From Pseudarthrobacter sp. AL07 (GTDB lineage: Bacteria; Actinomycetota; Actinomycetes; Actinomycetales; Micrococcaceae): 64,000 nucleotides of DNA. Under the pieces are notes generated by a model, which searched no databases, had not been told where the DNA came from, and worked only from the letters and a program-made list of their open reading frames with translations. Below are positions 1 through 8,733 of the stretch, piece by piece (the first letter of the stretch is position 1; each line of letters begins with the position of its first letter). The translations under genes and the position numbers were made by a program. The stretch spans positions 43,091 through 107,090 of the forward strand of contig NZ_JASBRB010000010.1 in assembly GCF_029960665.1 (NCBI RefSeq), in the 5' to 3' direction.

Positions 1-1
1 C

Positions 2-217
2 CTGGCAGCAGCGTTGGATCCCGGACTGTTTGTGATCGGCGGGGGACTCTGCTCGGCGGGCGACCTGCTGGTGGAGCCCGCCCGTAAAGCCTTCGCCCGA
101 AACCTCACCGGCCGAGGCTTCCGTCCGGCGGCCGGCATCGAGCTGGCAGCGCTCGGGCCAAACGCAGGGCTCATCGGAGCGGCCGATCTGTCCCGAGTCA
201 GCAGCCGCATGCGGTGA
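2..217 (+). CDS. ROK-family glucokinase, C-terminal part only
   Basis: Only the last 71 codons lie in the window; the 5' end is off the left edge. The fragment reads through an FVIGGGL stretch and ends with ELAALGPNAGLIGAADLSR, which is the usual C-terminal nucleotide-site glycine segment of actinobacterial ROK glucokinases, where the closing helix follows the phrase GxxAGLIGAA. The enzyme would phosphorylate glucose with ATP in the cytosol. The catalytic and zinc-binding parts are not visible, so a ROK regulator or other ROK sugar kinase is possible. A separate polyphosphate-type ROK glucokinase is encoded at 41197-42000. Confidence 0.75.
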   Translation: MAAALDPGLFVIGGGLCSAGDLLVEPARKAFARNLTGRGFRPAAGIELAALGPNAGLIGAADLSRVSSRMR

Positions 218-227
218 CGGTCGCTTC

Positions 228-887
228 TTAGACGCGGGCGCCGTCGTCGTTCTCGTCTTTTTCCTGGGGCAACTTCATGATCAGGTAAACCACCGCAAGG
301 ATGAAAACTGCCACCATGCCCACAATCGCCAGCATCGGCGCTGACCGCCAGAACATGACCGCCAGCAGCAAGGCAAGGGGCGCACCAATTGCGCCGAGCC
401 AGGCAAGCATGGTCAGGGGATCCGTCCCGGCAAGGCTTGGCGGTTCTTCCGGAACGAAGTCCCCGGCGTCGTTCTCCACGGCATAGTCACGCGGGCCGAA
501 GGCGGCGGTGCCGCCCTGAACATAACCGCCGGTCCCCTCGCCGGCGTCGACCTGCCCGCCGTCACCGGTGCCCGGCGTCGCCGCCTGCCGTTCGGCTGCT
601 GACAGTTCGGTAGGGGCTGTTCCCGCCAGACCCAGCGGATCAAAGTCGCGGAACGTCGCGGACCTGCCGGACCCGGCCACGGCTTCCGGGCCTGCTAAAT
701 CAGGAGTTTTGGCGTCATTACCCGCGGCGTCAGGGCCCGGGGCAATCGGGCCGGGGGTGGTGGCGCTCGCCGGGACTGTGCCGGAAGGGGCTCCGGGCTT
801 TTCTTCGAGCCGGGCCACCAGGTCCAGCCACACTGCATCGTCCTGGTTTGCGCTTTGGTCCTGTGAGCCGGAGTCGGGCCTATTCAT
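228..887 (-). CDS. Hypothetical protein with C-terminal membrane segments
   Basis: About 219 residues. The open frame extends further upstream, but the ATG at 887 is preferred: it has a GGAGG ribosome site at 898-902 and overlaps the stop of the upstream hydrolase by 8 bases (ATGAATAG), the pattern of a coupled operon. The first two thirds are a low-complexity, acidic and Ala/Gly/Pro/Thr-rich stretch with no recognisable fold. Two hydrophobic segments follow near the C-terminus, separated by a short charged-aromatic turn, and the protein ends in an acidic tail. It probably sits in the cytoplasmic membrane with a long disordered cytoplasmic N-terminus. Function not recognised. Confidence 0.7.
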   Translation of the reverse strand: MNRPDSGSQDQSANQDDAVWLDLVARLEEKPGAPSGTVPASATTPGPIAPGPDAAGNDAKTPDLAGPEAVAGSGRSATFRDFDPLGLAGTAPTELSAAERQAATPGTGDGGQVDAGEGTGGYVQGGTAAFGPRDYAVENDAGDFVPEEPPSLAGTDPLTMLAWLGAIGAPLALLLAVMFWRSAPMLAIVGMVAVFILAVVYLIMKLPQEKDENDDGARV

Positions 888-1674
888 GGGCGGTACCCTC
901 CTGGACCTGGGCTGCTGCCGTGCCGGCAACCACCGCCCGGACGAAGTCGGCGGATCCTCGGAAAATCTCCTCAGCGTCGTTATCAAGCGTTGCCACGTGG
1001 TAGCTGTTCTCCAGCGTGGTCAGTGTCAGTGGTGCGTTTGCCAGGCCGCGGCGCAGCGCTGCCACACTCGTGTCCGATACGACGTGGTCCACGGTGGAGC
1101 GGAAGATCCGGACGGGCGCGGTGACGCGGGGGAGCAACCGGATGGTGTCCTTGAACATCTTGTTCAGCTCATGGGCCGCAGCTACGGGCGTCCGGGGGTA
1201 GGCGCCCTCGTCCATCCCGGGTTTCAGGATGTCGTTGGCGATGGCCGGAGTACTCTTCAGGACCAGTTTCAGGATGCCGGCCAAGGGCGCTCGGGGATCA
1301 TCGATAACGAGGCCGGGGTTCACCAAGATCACCCCGGCCACGGGCCGGCTGGCCGCAATTCTCAGGGCCAGGGCGCCGCCCATGCTCAGCCCGGCGACGA
1401 AGACGTGGTCGCAGTGCGAGTCAAGCTCCAGGTAGGCGTCGTCCAGTGCGCTGTGCCACTGCGGCCACCGCGTGCGCGCCAGGTCCTGCCAGCTGGTGCC
1501 GTGCCCGGGCAGCAGCGGCATGCGTACGGCGAACCCGGCGTCGGCGAACGACTGCGCCCACGCGCGCAGCCCGTGCGGACTGCCCGTAAATCCGTGGGAG
1601 AGGACCACCCCGATGCGGGCTCCGTCGCCGTTGAAGGTGCTGCTGAAAGGGCTGTGGTCCGGTGCACCGGTCAT
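880..1674 (-). CDS. Alpha/beta hydrolase (esterase/monoacylglycerol lipase-like)
   Basis: 264 residues. The nucleophile elbow GLSMGG gives the catalytic serine, an HGFTGSPHG motif near residue 30 forms the oxyanion region, and SYHVATLD near the C-terminus supplies the probable catalytic histidine, with an acid residue in the preceding STVDHVV. This is the pattern of actinobacterial carboxylesterases and monoacylglycerol lipases. The ATG at 1674 has a GGAG site and overlaps the stop of the paralogous gene at 1671-2492 by 4 bases (ATGA), so the two are translated together. Its substrate cannot be told from sequence; proximity to a PlsC-type acyltransferase on the opposite strand suggests lipid acyl turnover. 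Confidence 0.85.
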   Translation of the reverse strand: MTGAPDHSPFSSTFNGDGARIGVVLSHGFTGSPHGLRAWAQSFADAGFAVRMPLLPGHGTSWQDLARTRWPQWHSALDDAYLELDSHCDHVFVAGLSMGGALALRIAASRPVAGVILVNPGLVIDDPRAPLAGILKLVLKSTPAIANDILKPGMDEGAYPRTPVAAAHELNKMFKDTIRLLPRVTAPVRIFRSTVDHVVSDTSVAALRRGLANAPLTLTTLENSYHVATLDNDAEEIFRGSADFVRAVVAGTAAAQVQEGTAHE

Positions 1675-2492
1675 GAGGTCTCCGAGGTGGTGTGAGGTGT
1701 GGCCGCTGTTCGGGCTGGCGGGGCAGCGGTGGGTGTATGGGCCAGGAAGAAGGCGCTGGAACGGGCAAATATCTCTGGCGCATCAACATCCAGCGTGGCC
1801 ACATGTCCGCTGTTGTGCAGGTCCACTACTTCCACCAGCCGTGGGCCCAGACGCTGCCGCAGCGTCAGGAGCGAGGTGGCCGGAACGACGACGTCCGACT
1901 GGGACTTGAAGACCTGCACCGGGGCGCTGACCTGGTGCAGCCCCCGCGTGGCTGTGCCGAAAAGCTTCTTGAGCTCATGGACGGCTGCCAAAGGCGTCCG
2001 CGAATAGTCGCCGTTATTGCTGACTCCCGCCGTCGGCTGTTCCTCCTGGATGGGCACGGTAGTGCGCTGAAAATACTTGAGCACACCGATGACACGCACG
2101 CGGCGGTCATAAAAGCTAAGGCCGGGATTCACCAGAGAGACGCCAGCCGCAGGATGCCTGGCGGCCGTCAGCAACGCAATGGCGCCGCCCATCGAGAGGC
2201 CGGCCACAAAACACTGCTCCGTCCGGTCGCTCAGTTCCAGGTACGCCGATTCGAAAGTCCCGTACCAGTCGCGCCAATTTGAGCGCGCAAGCTGACGCCA
2301 ATCTGTCCCATGGCCGGGAAGAAGCGGTACCGACACCGCGAATCCCTGGGCGGCGAGGTGCTCTGCCCAGGGCAGGACGCTCAGGGGGCTGCCGGTGAAG
2401 CCGTGGCAGATGGCAATCCCGGTGGTGGCATTGGGTCCGTGGCCGGGGTAGCTGAAAGCGGCAGGCCGGGGCGCGATGCTGCTTTCTGTCAT
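1671..2492 (-). CDS. Alpha/beta hydrolase, paralogue of the downstream gene
   Basis: 273 residues and clearly related to the product of 880-1674: the same ICHGFTGSP oxyanion motif, GLSMGG serine elbow, SLVNPGLSF stretch and SGHVATLDVD histidine motif occur in the same order. The pair therefore looks like a tandem duplication that has diverged. It is the first gene of a leftward three-gene operon and is divergent from the acyltransferase at 2604. Likely a cytosolic or membrane-associated carboxylesterase acting on acyl glycerols or similar esters; substrate unknown. No signal peptide or membrane segment is visible. Confidence 0.85.
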   Translation of the reverse strand: MTESSIAPRPAAFSYPGHGPNATTGIAICHGFTGSPLSVLPWAEHLAAQGFAVSVPLLPGHGTDWRQLARSNWRDWYGTFESAYLELSDRTEQCFVAGLSMGGAIALLTAARHPAAGVSLVNPGLSFYDRRVRVIGVLKYFQRTTVPIQEEQPTAGVSNNGDYSRTPLAAVHELKKLFGTATRGLHQVSAPVQVFKSQSDVVVPATSLLTLRQRLGPRLVEVVDLHNSGHVATLDVDAPEIFARSSAFFLAHTPTAAPPARTAATPHTTSETS

Positions 2493-2603
2493 AACACCAT
2501 CGTGTCATTGTTCTCGACAAATCTCACTAGAGTAGGGTTGCACTGAAGTGCCCGCCCGGCCCGCTGAAGGGCCGGCCGGCCGGCTTCCGGAGAGGTTCGT
2601 CAC

Positions 2604-3383
2604 GTGTTCTATTGGGTCATGAAGAGGATCTTCCTGGGGCCGGTGCTGCGGCTCCTTTTCCGCCCCTGGGTCAAGGGTCTGGACAATGTTCCTGCGCAGG
2701 GCGCGGCAATTATCGCCTCAAACCACCTGTCTTTCTCCGACTCCATCTTTATGCCGCTGATGGTCCGCCGGCCGGTTGTTTTCCTGGCCAAGTCCGAGTA
2801 CTTCACCGGCACCGGCCTCAAAGGCAGGCTGACGGCCATGTTCTTCAGGCTCACCAACCAGCTGCCCATGGACAGGTCCGGGGGCGCGGCATCGGCTGTT
2901 TCGCTCAACGCCGGCATGGATGTCCTGACAAGCGGGGGACTGCTGGGCATCTACCCTGAAGGGACCCGCAGCCCCGACGCTCGCCTCTACCGGGGAAAGG
3001 TGGGGGTCGCCAGGCTGGCCCTGCAGGCTGGTGTGCCCGTGATCCCCGTGGCCATGATCGGCACGGACAAGGTTCAGCCCATCGGCAAACGGATGCCGAA
3101 TATCCGGCGGATCGGCATGATTTTCGGTGCGCCCTTGGATTTCAGCCAGTACGCAGACCAGGCGGAGGACCGGCTGGTCCAGCGCCAGGTCACCGACGAG
3201 ATCATGTTCGAGCTGATGCGCCTCTCCGGCCAGGAGTACGTGGACGAGTACGCCGCCGTGGTTAAGCTCCGCCTTGCGGGAGCAGCGGCGGCCGAGGCTG
3301 GCGATCCCTCCGCGAAACGGGCTGAATCTGACGGCGGTGCTGAGGGCACTGAGGCCGAGGGCAAGGACCCGGCAGCCAGCTGA
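2604..3383 (+). CDS. 1-acyl-sn-glycerol-3-phosphate acyltransferase family (PlsC-like)
   Basis: 259 residues. The four acyltransferase blocks are visible: NHLSFSD near residue 40 (catalytic NHx4D), a QLPMDRSGG region, YPEGTRSPDARLYRGK near residue 117 that binds the phosphate, and a VPVIPVAMIG block. The family transfers an acyl chain from acyl-CoA or acyl-ACP to lysophosphatidate in phospholipid synthesis at the inner face of the membrane. The C-terminal 30 residues are acidic, Ala/Gly/Glu-rich and probably disordered. The start GTG at 2604 follows a GGAGAGG site. In mycobacteria a homologous acyltransferase gene (Rv2182c) likewise lies close to aroG and pknL. Confidence 0.9.
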   Translation: MFYWVMKRIFLGPVLRLLFRPWVKGLDNVPAQGAAIIASNHLSFSDSIFMPLMVRRPVVFLAKSEYFTGTGLKGRLTAMFFRLTNQLPMDRSGGAASAVSLNAGMDVLTSGGLLGIYPEGTRSPDARLYRGKVGVARLALQAGVPVIPVAMIGTDKVQPIGKRMPNIRRIGMIFGAPLDFSQYADQAEDRLVQRQVTDEIMFELMRLSGQEYVDEYAAVVKLRLAGAAAAEAGDPSAKRAESDGGAEGTEAEGKDPAAS

Positions 3384-3454
3384 CTGTGACGCCGCACCCG
3401 GGATGCGTGACGGTCAGGTGTCCTGAAGCCAGCCGCGCACATTAGTCTTAGATA

Positions 3455-4846
3455 GTGACTGAGCTATCTGCAAGACCTGCCTTTTCGCTGTCCAGCACCG
3501 CCCAGAGCGGAGCAGCCAACTATCCCGGACTGGATGTTTGGCGTGACCTTCCCGTTTCCCAGCAGCCCAGCTGGCAGGACAAGGACGTTTTCGACGCATC
3601 TGTCGGGGAACTTTCCGTGCTGCCACCGCTGGTTTTCGCCGGCGAAGTGGACGTTCTCCGTGAACGGCTGGCAGCTGCCGCGGAGGGCAAAGCCTTCCTG
3701 CTGCAAGGTGGCGACTGTGCTGAGACCTTTGAAGCGGCAACGGCGGATAAGATCAGCGCCCGCGTCAAGACCATCCTGCAGATGGCAGTGGTGCTCACTT
3801 ACGGCGCAGCGATGCCGGTCATCAAGATGGGCCGGATGGCCGGCCAGTTCGCCAAGCCCCGCTCGTCCAACGATGAAACCCGCGACGGCGTGACCCTGCC
3901 GGCGTACCGAGGCGACATCGTCAACGGCTACGAGTTCACTCCCGAGTCCCGTGGCCATGACGCCGCCCGGTTGCTCAAGGCCTACCATACGTCCGCCTCC
4001 ACGCTGAACCTCATCAGGGCCTTCACACAAGGCGGTTTCGCGGACCTGCGCTCCGTGCACCAGTGGAACAAGGGTTTTACCGAAAACCCGGCGCACGCCC
4101 GTTACGAATCCCTCGCCAGAGACATCGACCGCGCCATCAAGTTCATGGCCTCCTGCGGCGCTGATTTCGAAGCACTCAAGCGGGTGGAATTCTTCGCCAG
4201 CCACGAGGCCCTGCTGCTGGACTACGAGCGTGCACTGACCCGCATCGATTCGCGGACCGGTTTTCCGTATGACACCTCGGCGCATTTCCTGTGGATCGGG
4301 GAGCGTACGCGCGAACTTGACCACGCGCACGTTGACTTCCTCTCACGCGTTCGAAATCCCATTGGCGTGAAGCTGGGCCCGTCGACAACCGGCGACGACG
4401 CCCTCCGCCTCATCGACAAGCTGGACCCCGAGCGGGAGCCGGGCAGGCTGACGTTCATCACGCGCATGGGAGCGGGCAATATCCGCAAGAAGCTTCCCGC
4501 CATTGTGGAGAAGGTCACAGCCTCCGGCGCCAAGGTTCTCTGGGTCACCGATCCGATGCACGGCAACACGGTTACGTCGCCGAACGGCTACAAGACCCGC
4601 AACTTCGACGACGTCATTGACGAAGTACGCGGGTTCTTCGAAGTGCACCAGGCCCTGGGCACGGTTCCCGGTGGCCTCCATGTGGAGATGACCGGTGACG
4701 ACGTCGCGGAATGCCTGGGCGGAGCCGATCCGGTGGACCAGGAATCGTTCCTCGACAAGTACGAGTCGGTCTGCGATCCGCGACTGAACCACATGCAGTC
4801 CCTCGAAATGGCGTTCCTGGTGGCCGGAGCACTGGCCAAGCACTGA
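3455..4846 (+). CDS. aroG: Class II 3-deoxy-7-phosphoheptulonate (DAHP) synthase
   Basis: 463 residues, the normal length for plant-type class II DAHP synthases. It joins phosphoenolpyruvate and erythrose 4-phosphate as the first step of the shikimate pathway. Recognisable family segments are LLQGGDCAETF near residue 80, MGRMAGQFAKPRS, the EFFASHEAL stretch, GVKLGPST, FITRMGAGN and WVTDPMHGNT near residue 365, with a late EMTGDDVAECLGG that carries metal-binding acidic residues. The gene starts with GTG and is followed by a convergent PASTA kinase. The same aroG-kinase neighbourhood is found in Mycobacterium (Rv2178c-Rv2176). Confidence 0.96.
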   Translation: MTELSARPAFSLSSTAQSGAANYPGLDVWRDLPVSQQPSWQDKDVFDASVGELSVLPPLVFAGEVDVLRERLAAAAEGKAFLLQGGDCAETFEAATADKISARVKTILQMAVVLTYGAAMPVIKMGRMAGQFAKPRSSNDETRDGVTLPAYRGDIVNGYEFTPESRGHDAARLLKAYHTSASTLNLIRAFTQGGFADLRSVHQWNKGFTENPAHARYESLARDIDRAIKFMASCGADFEALKRVEFFASHEALLLDYERALTRIDSRTGFPYDTSAHFLWIGERTRELDHAHVDFLSRVRNPIGVKLGPSTTGDDALRLIDKLDPEREPGRLTFITRMGAGNIRKKLPAIVEKVTASGAKVLWVTDPMHGNTVTSPNGYKTRNFDDVIDEVRGFFEVHQALGTVPGGLHVEMTGDDVAECLGGADPVDQESFLDKYESVCDPRLNHMQSLEMAFLVAGALAKH

Positions 4847-4870
4847 CCGCCCGATGCGGAGTCAGGCTTC

Positions 4871-4908
4871 CACGGTGGTGTGGCCGGCAGACCGCTGGCT
4901 ACACCACG
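4871..4908. terminator. Possible weak hairpin between convergent aroG and kinase genes
   Basis: Imperfect inverted repeat: CGGTGGTGTGGCC at 4874-4886 pairs with GGCTACACCACGG at 4896-4908 (11 of 13 positions). The right arm overlaps the last codons of the kinase. No T-tract follows on either strand, so a terminator role is only suggested by the convergent position. Confidence 0.3.
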
Positions 4909-6971
4909 GTGAGAGTAACGACGGAGCCTTCGGGCACCTTCTTCTTCACCGGGTCCTGATCACGAACCGTGCCGAAGAAGCCGCCGAGGATATTGTTTAC
5001 CCGTACCTCGAAGCCCAACCCACGCAGCGCTTCTTCGGCTTCTTTGGCTTGTTTGCCGATGAAGCTGGGGACTTCAACCAGCTTGGGTCCGTCGGAAATG
5101 GTCAGCGTCACTGCGCCGCCCTTGGTCAGGGTGCCGGTCGCGGGCGACTGCGCAGCAACTGAGCCCTTGGGCACCTTGGGATCGTTGACTTCGTCCCTCG
5201 CGACATCGGCCTTGAGGCCGGCAGCTTCGATGGCGTTGACGGCGGCGTTCTTCGCCAGTCCCACCACTGACGGGACCGGGATCGGCTGCGGCCCCTTGGA
5301 GACCAGAAGATTGACCGGGGTGCCGTGGCGCGCGGGAGTCGCGGCGGCCGGCTCCTGGGAGAGCACGACGCCGGCGGCAACGGCGTCGTCAAATTGTTCA
5401 GTGACGGTGCCGAGCGCCATTTCGGCCTGGTTCAGTGCATTTTTCGCTTCGTCAAGCGTTCCGCCGGTCAGCCTCGGGAGTTCATAGAGTTGCGGGCCCT
5501 TGGAAACAAACAAGGACACCGGCTGGTACTTCCGGGTCTCCGCGCCGGCAGCCGGGTCGGAGCCCACCACAAGGCCGGAGGGAACGTCGTCGTCAAAGAC
5601 ATCGTTGGTTCGTGACTGGAACCCCGACTCGCTCAGCAGTTGCTGGGCCTGAGCCACCGACTTGTTGGCGACCGCCGGAATGGTGCCCGGGGACCCTGGC
5701 CCCATGCCGAAGAACCAGCCGGCTCCGGTGGCAAGCAACGCGATGATGACCAGGACCACCACCCAGAGGACGCCGCGGCGCCGCGGGTTGCCCTCCCGAA
5801 GGCTCCGGACCGGGGTGGCCGCAGCCCGCGCCCTTGCCTTCTGTTCCTCCCTGTCCAGCCTGCGCCGGGCGCGTTTGCTGATGGGGATCGCTGCCGGGAC
5901 GGCGTCTTGAGCATCTGGCCTGTGGTGCGCTTCCGGCCGGTACTGTTCGCCTGGCCGGAAGTCGGCGTCGGGCGGATACAGGGCATGCGGAGCGTGCGGT
6001 GGGTGCTGAGGCTGGGGCCGTGAGAAGGATGACATTACGGCGGTGGGGTTGTTGGTGCGGGCGATGATCTCGGTCTGGTTCTGCTGGCCTTCTTGGGTCG
6101 CGGCAGGCGGCCTGAGGTCCAGTTCGGCATCCGTGAGGTTGGTCCGGATGTGGCGGAGTTCCTGCAGCAGGGCGTTGCCGTCGACGGGGCGGTTCTCGGG
6201 ATCGTTTGCGGTGCACCACTGGACGAGTTCATCCACCTCGGCGGCGAGGCCGGGCACCAAGGCCGAGGGAGGACCGACCGTTTCATTCACGTGCTTGTAC
6301 GCAACCTGGATGGGGACCTCGCCGTCGTACGGCTGCTGGCCGGTCAGCATCTCATAGAGCATGATGCCCACGGAGTAGATATCACTCCGGGTGTCAGCCT
6401 GTTTTCCGAGCACAAGCTCGGGGGAGAGGTAACCCACGGTACCGATGAGTGTCCCGGTGCTCGTGGACGTCGTTACGGCACGGGCCAGTCCGAAGTCGCC
6501 GATCTTGATCCGGCCGTCGTCGGCAATCAGGACGTTCTCCGGTTTCACATCCCGGTGGATCAGCCCCGCCGCATGGGCTGCACCGAGGCCCTGCACTACC
6601 GGATCGATCAGGGCAAGGGCCAGCCTGGGAGGCAGCGCACCTTTGGTTCTGATGACGTCCCGGAGGGTGTGGCCCTTGATGTGTTCCATGACCAGATAAG
6701 CGGTCTGGCCGTCGTTGCCCTGGTCCAGGACTCCCACAACGTGGGCGTGGGACAGCTTCGCGGCGGCTTTCGCCTCGCGGCCCAGCCGGTCCAGGAACGT
6801 CTCGTCGGTGGCGAGGTGTGGATGGAGGACCTTCAGGGCAACATCGCGTTCCAGCCGGAGGTCCGTTGCCAGATATACGGTAGACATGCCGCCGCGCGCG
6901 AGTTTAGAGCGGACGGCGTAGCGGTTGTCCACCAGCGTTCCAACGAGACGGTCTGACACTTGTTCCTGCAC
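4899..6971 (-). CDS. pknL: PknL-like Ser/Thr protein kinase with four PASTA repeats
   Basis: 690 residues. Kinase domain in about residues 15-275 with glycine loop LARGGMSTVYLA, ATP lysine in VALKVLHP (K47), catalytic HRDVKPEN (D141) and DFG at 159-161. A disordered linker rich in His, Pro and Ala follows, then a basic stretch, one transmembrane helix near 405-428 and four extracellular PASTA repeats of about 66 residues. PASTA domains sense muropeptides or lipid II, linking the kinase to cell wall growth. An Rv2175c-like protein, the known PknL substrate in mycobacteria, is encoded at 8734-9087, so PknL is the best name by context. GTG start at 6971; an in-frame GTG at 6959 is an alternative. 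Confidence 0.93.
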   Translation of the reverse strand: MQEQVSDRLVGTLVDNRYAVRSKLARGGMSTVYLATDLRLERDVALKVLHPHLATDETFLDRLGREAKAAAKLSHAHVVGVLDQGNDGQTAYLVMEHIKGHTLRDVIRTKGALPPRLALALIDPVVQGLGAAHAAGLIHRDVKPENVLIADDGRIKIGDFGLARAVTTSTSTGTLIGTVGYLSPELVLGKQADTRSDIYSVGIMLYEMLTGQQPYDGEVPIQVAYKHVNETVGPPSALVPGLAAEVDELVQWCTANDPENRPVDGNALLQELRHIRTNLTDAELDLRPPAATQEGQQNQTEIIARTNNPTAVMSSFSRPQPQHPPHAPHALYPPDADFRPGEQYRPEAHHRPDAQDAVPAAIPISKRARRRLDREEQKARARAAATPVRSLREGNPRRRGVLWVVVLVIIALLATGAGWFFGMGPGSPGTIPAVANKSVAQAQQLLSESGFQSRTNDVFDDDVPSGLVVGSDPAAGAETRKYQPVSLFVSKGPQLYELPRLTGGTLDEAKNALNQAEMALGTVTEQFDDAVAAGVVLSQEPAAATPARHGTPVNLLVSKGPQPIPVPSVVGLAKNAAVNAIEAAGLKADVARDEVNDPKVPKGSVAAQSPATGTLTKGGAVTLTISDGPKLVEVPSFIGKQAKEAEEALRGLGFEVRVNNILGGFFGTVRDQDPVKKKVPEGSVVTLTVV

Positions 6972-6998
6972 CCTACGATACTAATCCCGCATGGAAAA

Positions 6999-7027
6999 GG
7001 GTCCGAACCGACGTGCGGTCCGGACCC
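6999..7027 (-). terminator. Intrinsic terminator of the LysM transglycosylase gene
   Basis: GGGTCCGAACCG at 6999-7010 faces CGGTCCGGACCC at 7016-7027 with a 5-base loop. On the minus strand the hairpin is followed by TTTT at 6998-6995. It lies between the stop of the LysM gene (7084) and the start of the next leftward gene, the kinase. Confidence 0.7.
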
Positions 7028-7083
7028 CTATCATTATCCCCGGGCTGGCGCCAGCAAGCACGCGGGGCACTGATATACGGGAT

Positions 7084-8493
7084 TTAGCCGAAGTTCTTTT
7101 GGTGCGCCTTGATCGCAGCTACGTAGGCCTTGGTGTCGTCGTACATACCGTATTTGCTGACCGAGTACTGACCCTGGTAGTACCCCGCTATCGCGGTGTC
7201 CTCGTCCTTGCTGGTAGCGATAAGCCGCTTGATGATCGCCACGCCGGCCGTTGCGTTGTCGTAGGGGTCCAGCAGGTTGAGCTTCCGCCCTACGAGGTCT
7301 GACGCCCACTGCCCGGAGGATGGGATGACCTGCATGGTGCCGATTGCGTTGGCCGGTGACACCGCCCGCTGGTCAAAGCCGGACTCCTGCTGTGCGAAGG
7401 CCAGAGCCAGTGCGGGGTTCACCCCCAATTGGCGGGCCGTGTCAGCCACAATTGTGCGCATCTCAGCCCGGGACGGTACGGGAGAGGCGTTCAGCAAGGC
7501 CTTGTTTTCGTTGGCGGAGCTCACAACGGTCGCGGGGTAGGTGAAGCCCAGGAAGGAGCTCCCTACCAGTGGAGCGGCGGGGGCTGCAGGGGCGGCCGGG
7601 GTGGAGGAAGCGGGCTGGATGGAGGCGCCCGGAATGACCAGCTTGTTGCCGGGGTAGATGACAGTAGTCATGGTCAGCTTGTTGGCCGCCAGGATGTCCG
7701 AGAGCTTGACGCCGTGCCGGGAGGCGATCGCTGACAGGGTGTCCCCGGCCTTGATCGTGTATGAACCGCCGGGAGCCGGTGCTACGGGAGCCGGCGCTGC
7801 GGGAGCGGACGTGGGCTGCACGGCTGCAGCTGGTGCTGCAGGAGCGGAAGCAGGCTGGACCGCTGCAGTCTCACCCGCGCCCACGTTGATCTTCTGGCCC
7901 GGGTAGATGATGGATCGCATGTTCAGGCCGTTCCAGCTGAAAACATCGGACAGACTGACGTTGTGCCGGGCCGCGATGGCGCCGAGCGTGTCGCCGGACT
8001 TTACCGTGTAGCTGCCTCCGGCATTGGCCGGAGCGGCCGCGTTGGGGGCTGCCGGCGCCGGCGCAGGCGCAGCCGGGGAACCCGAGCCGGACAGCTTGAT
8101 CTTCTGGCCGGGGTAAATGATGGTGTTCGCCTGGAGGTTGTTGAGCTTGAGGACTTCGTACGTGTCCAGTCCGAATTTGCCGGCAATTCCGCTGATGGTG
8201 TCGCCGCGGGCGATGGTGTATTCCGCGGGCGCTGCAGGCTGCATGGGCTGGAAGGCAGCCGGAATAGTAGTGGAGACAGAAGCCGCCGGGATCAGGCCAA
8301 CTTTCGTTTCAGCCGCTTGGGCCTTCATCGCGGCGGCAAGGGTTGCCGGGATTGCGCGGGCAGGTGCCTCTGCCGCAGCAGGCTGGGCCAGGGCCAACGA
8401 CGACAAGACAACCGCAGGGAGCGCCGCCGTGGTGACAGCAATCATGGGCAGGCTCTGCCTCGGGGGCTGTTTTGGCGAACGGGACGTCGTCAT
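7084..8493 (-). CDS. Secreted LysM lytic transglycosylase (SLT domain)
   Basis: 469 residues from the ATG at 8493, which has an AGAGGA site 8 bases upstream; a TTG at 8514 is less likely. The N-terminus has a twin-lysine/arginine region, a hydrophobic core and an AQPAAAEAPA signal-cleavage region. Three LysM repeats follow (each about 45 residues, with GDT near the start and IYPG near the end) separated by Pro/Ala linkers. The C-terminal transglycosylase domain has ALAFAQQESGF with the catalytic Glu and an AIGTMQVIPSSG stretch. It would bind peptidoglycan and cut the glycan strands outside the membrane. It sits between the PASTA kinase and the Rv2175c-like gene, consistent with wall remodelling. 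Confidence 0.92.
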   Translation of the reverse strand: MTTSRSPKQPPRQSLPMIAVTTAALPAVVLSSLALAQPAAAEAPARAIPATLAAAMKAQAAETKVGLIPAASVSTTIPAAFQPMQPAAPAEYTIARGDTISGIAGKFGLDTYEVLKLNNLQANTIIYPGQKIKLSGSGSPAAPAPAPAAPNAAAPANAGGSYTVKSGDTLGAIAARHNVSLSDVFSWNGLNMRSIIYPGQKINVGAGETAAVQPASAPAAPAAAVQPTSAPAAPAPVAPAPGGSYTIKAGDTLSAIASRHGVKLSDILAANKLTMTTVIYPGNKLVIPGASIQPASSTPAAPAAPAAPLVGSSFLGFTYPATVVSSANENKALLNASPVPSRAEMRTIVADTARQLGVNPALALAFAQQESGFDQRAVSPANAIGTMQVIPSSGQWASDLVGRKLNLLDPYDNATAGVAIIKRLIATSKDEDTAIAGYYQGQYSVSKYGMYDDTKAYVAAIKAHQKNFG

Positions 8494-8733
8494 GGAAAGA
8501 ATCCTCTTCTTCAACTGCCGTGGGCGGGAGATGCAATGTGACTATTGATACTAATGTTACTTAAGTTATTGCTGTTACAAATGTGATCTATGTGAATCTC
8601 TCATGAAATGTCCCTTAGCACAAGAATTCCGACCCCGGTGGCATAAAGAGTTTTGTGGAGTGTTGGATAATTCGCGGCAATGGCAGCCGATGCCGACTAG
8701 GCGGCAGGGGTCCGGCCGTGGCAACCTTGATCC

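Noticed and set aside
8515..8733. Possible c-di-AMP (ydaO-type) riboswitch upstream of the LysM transglycosylase gene
   Set aside because: Such riboswitches precede wall hydrolase genes in Actinobacteria, so I looked for the conserved segments. None was convincing; a covariance-model search would settle it.
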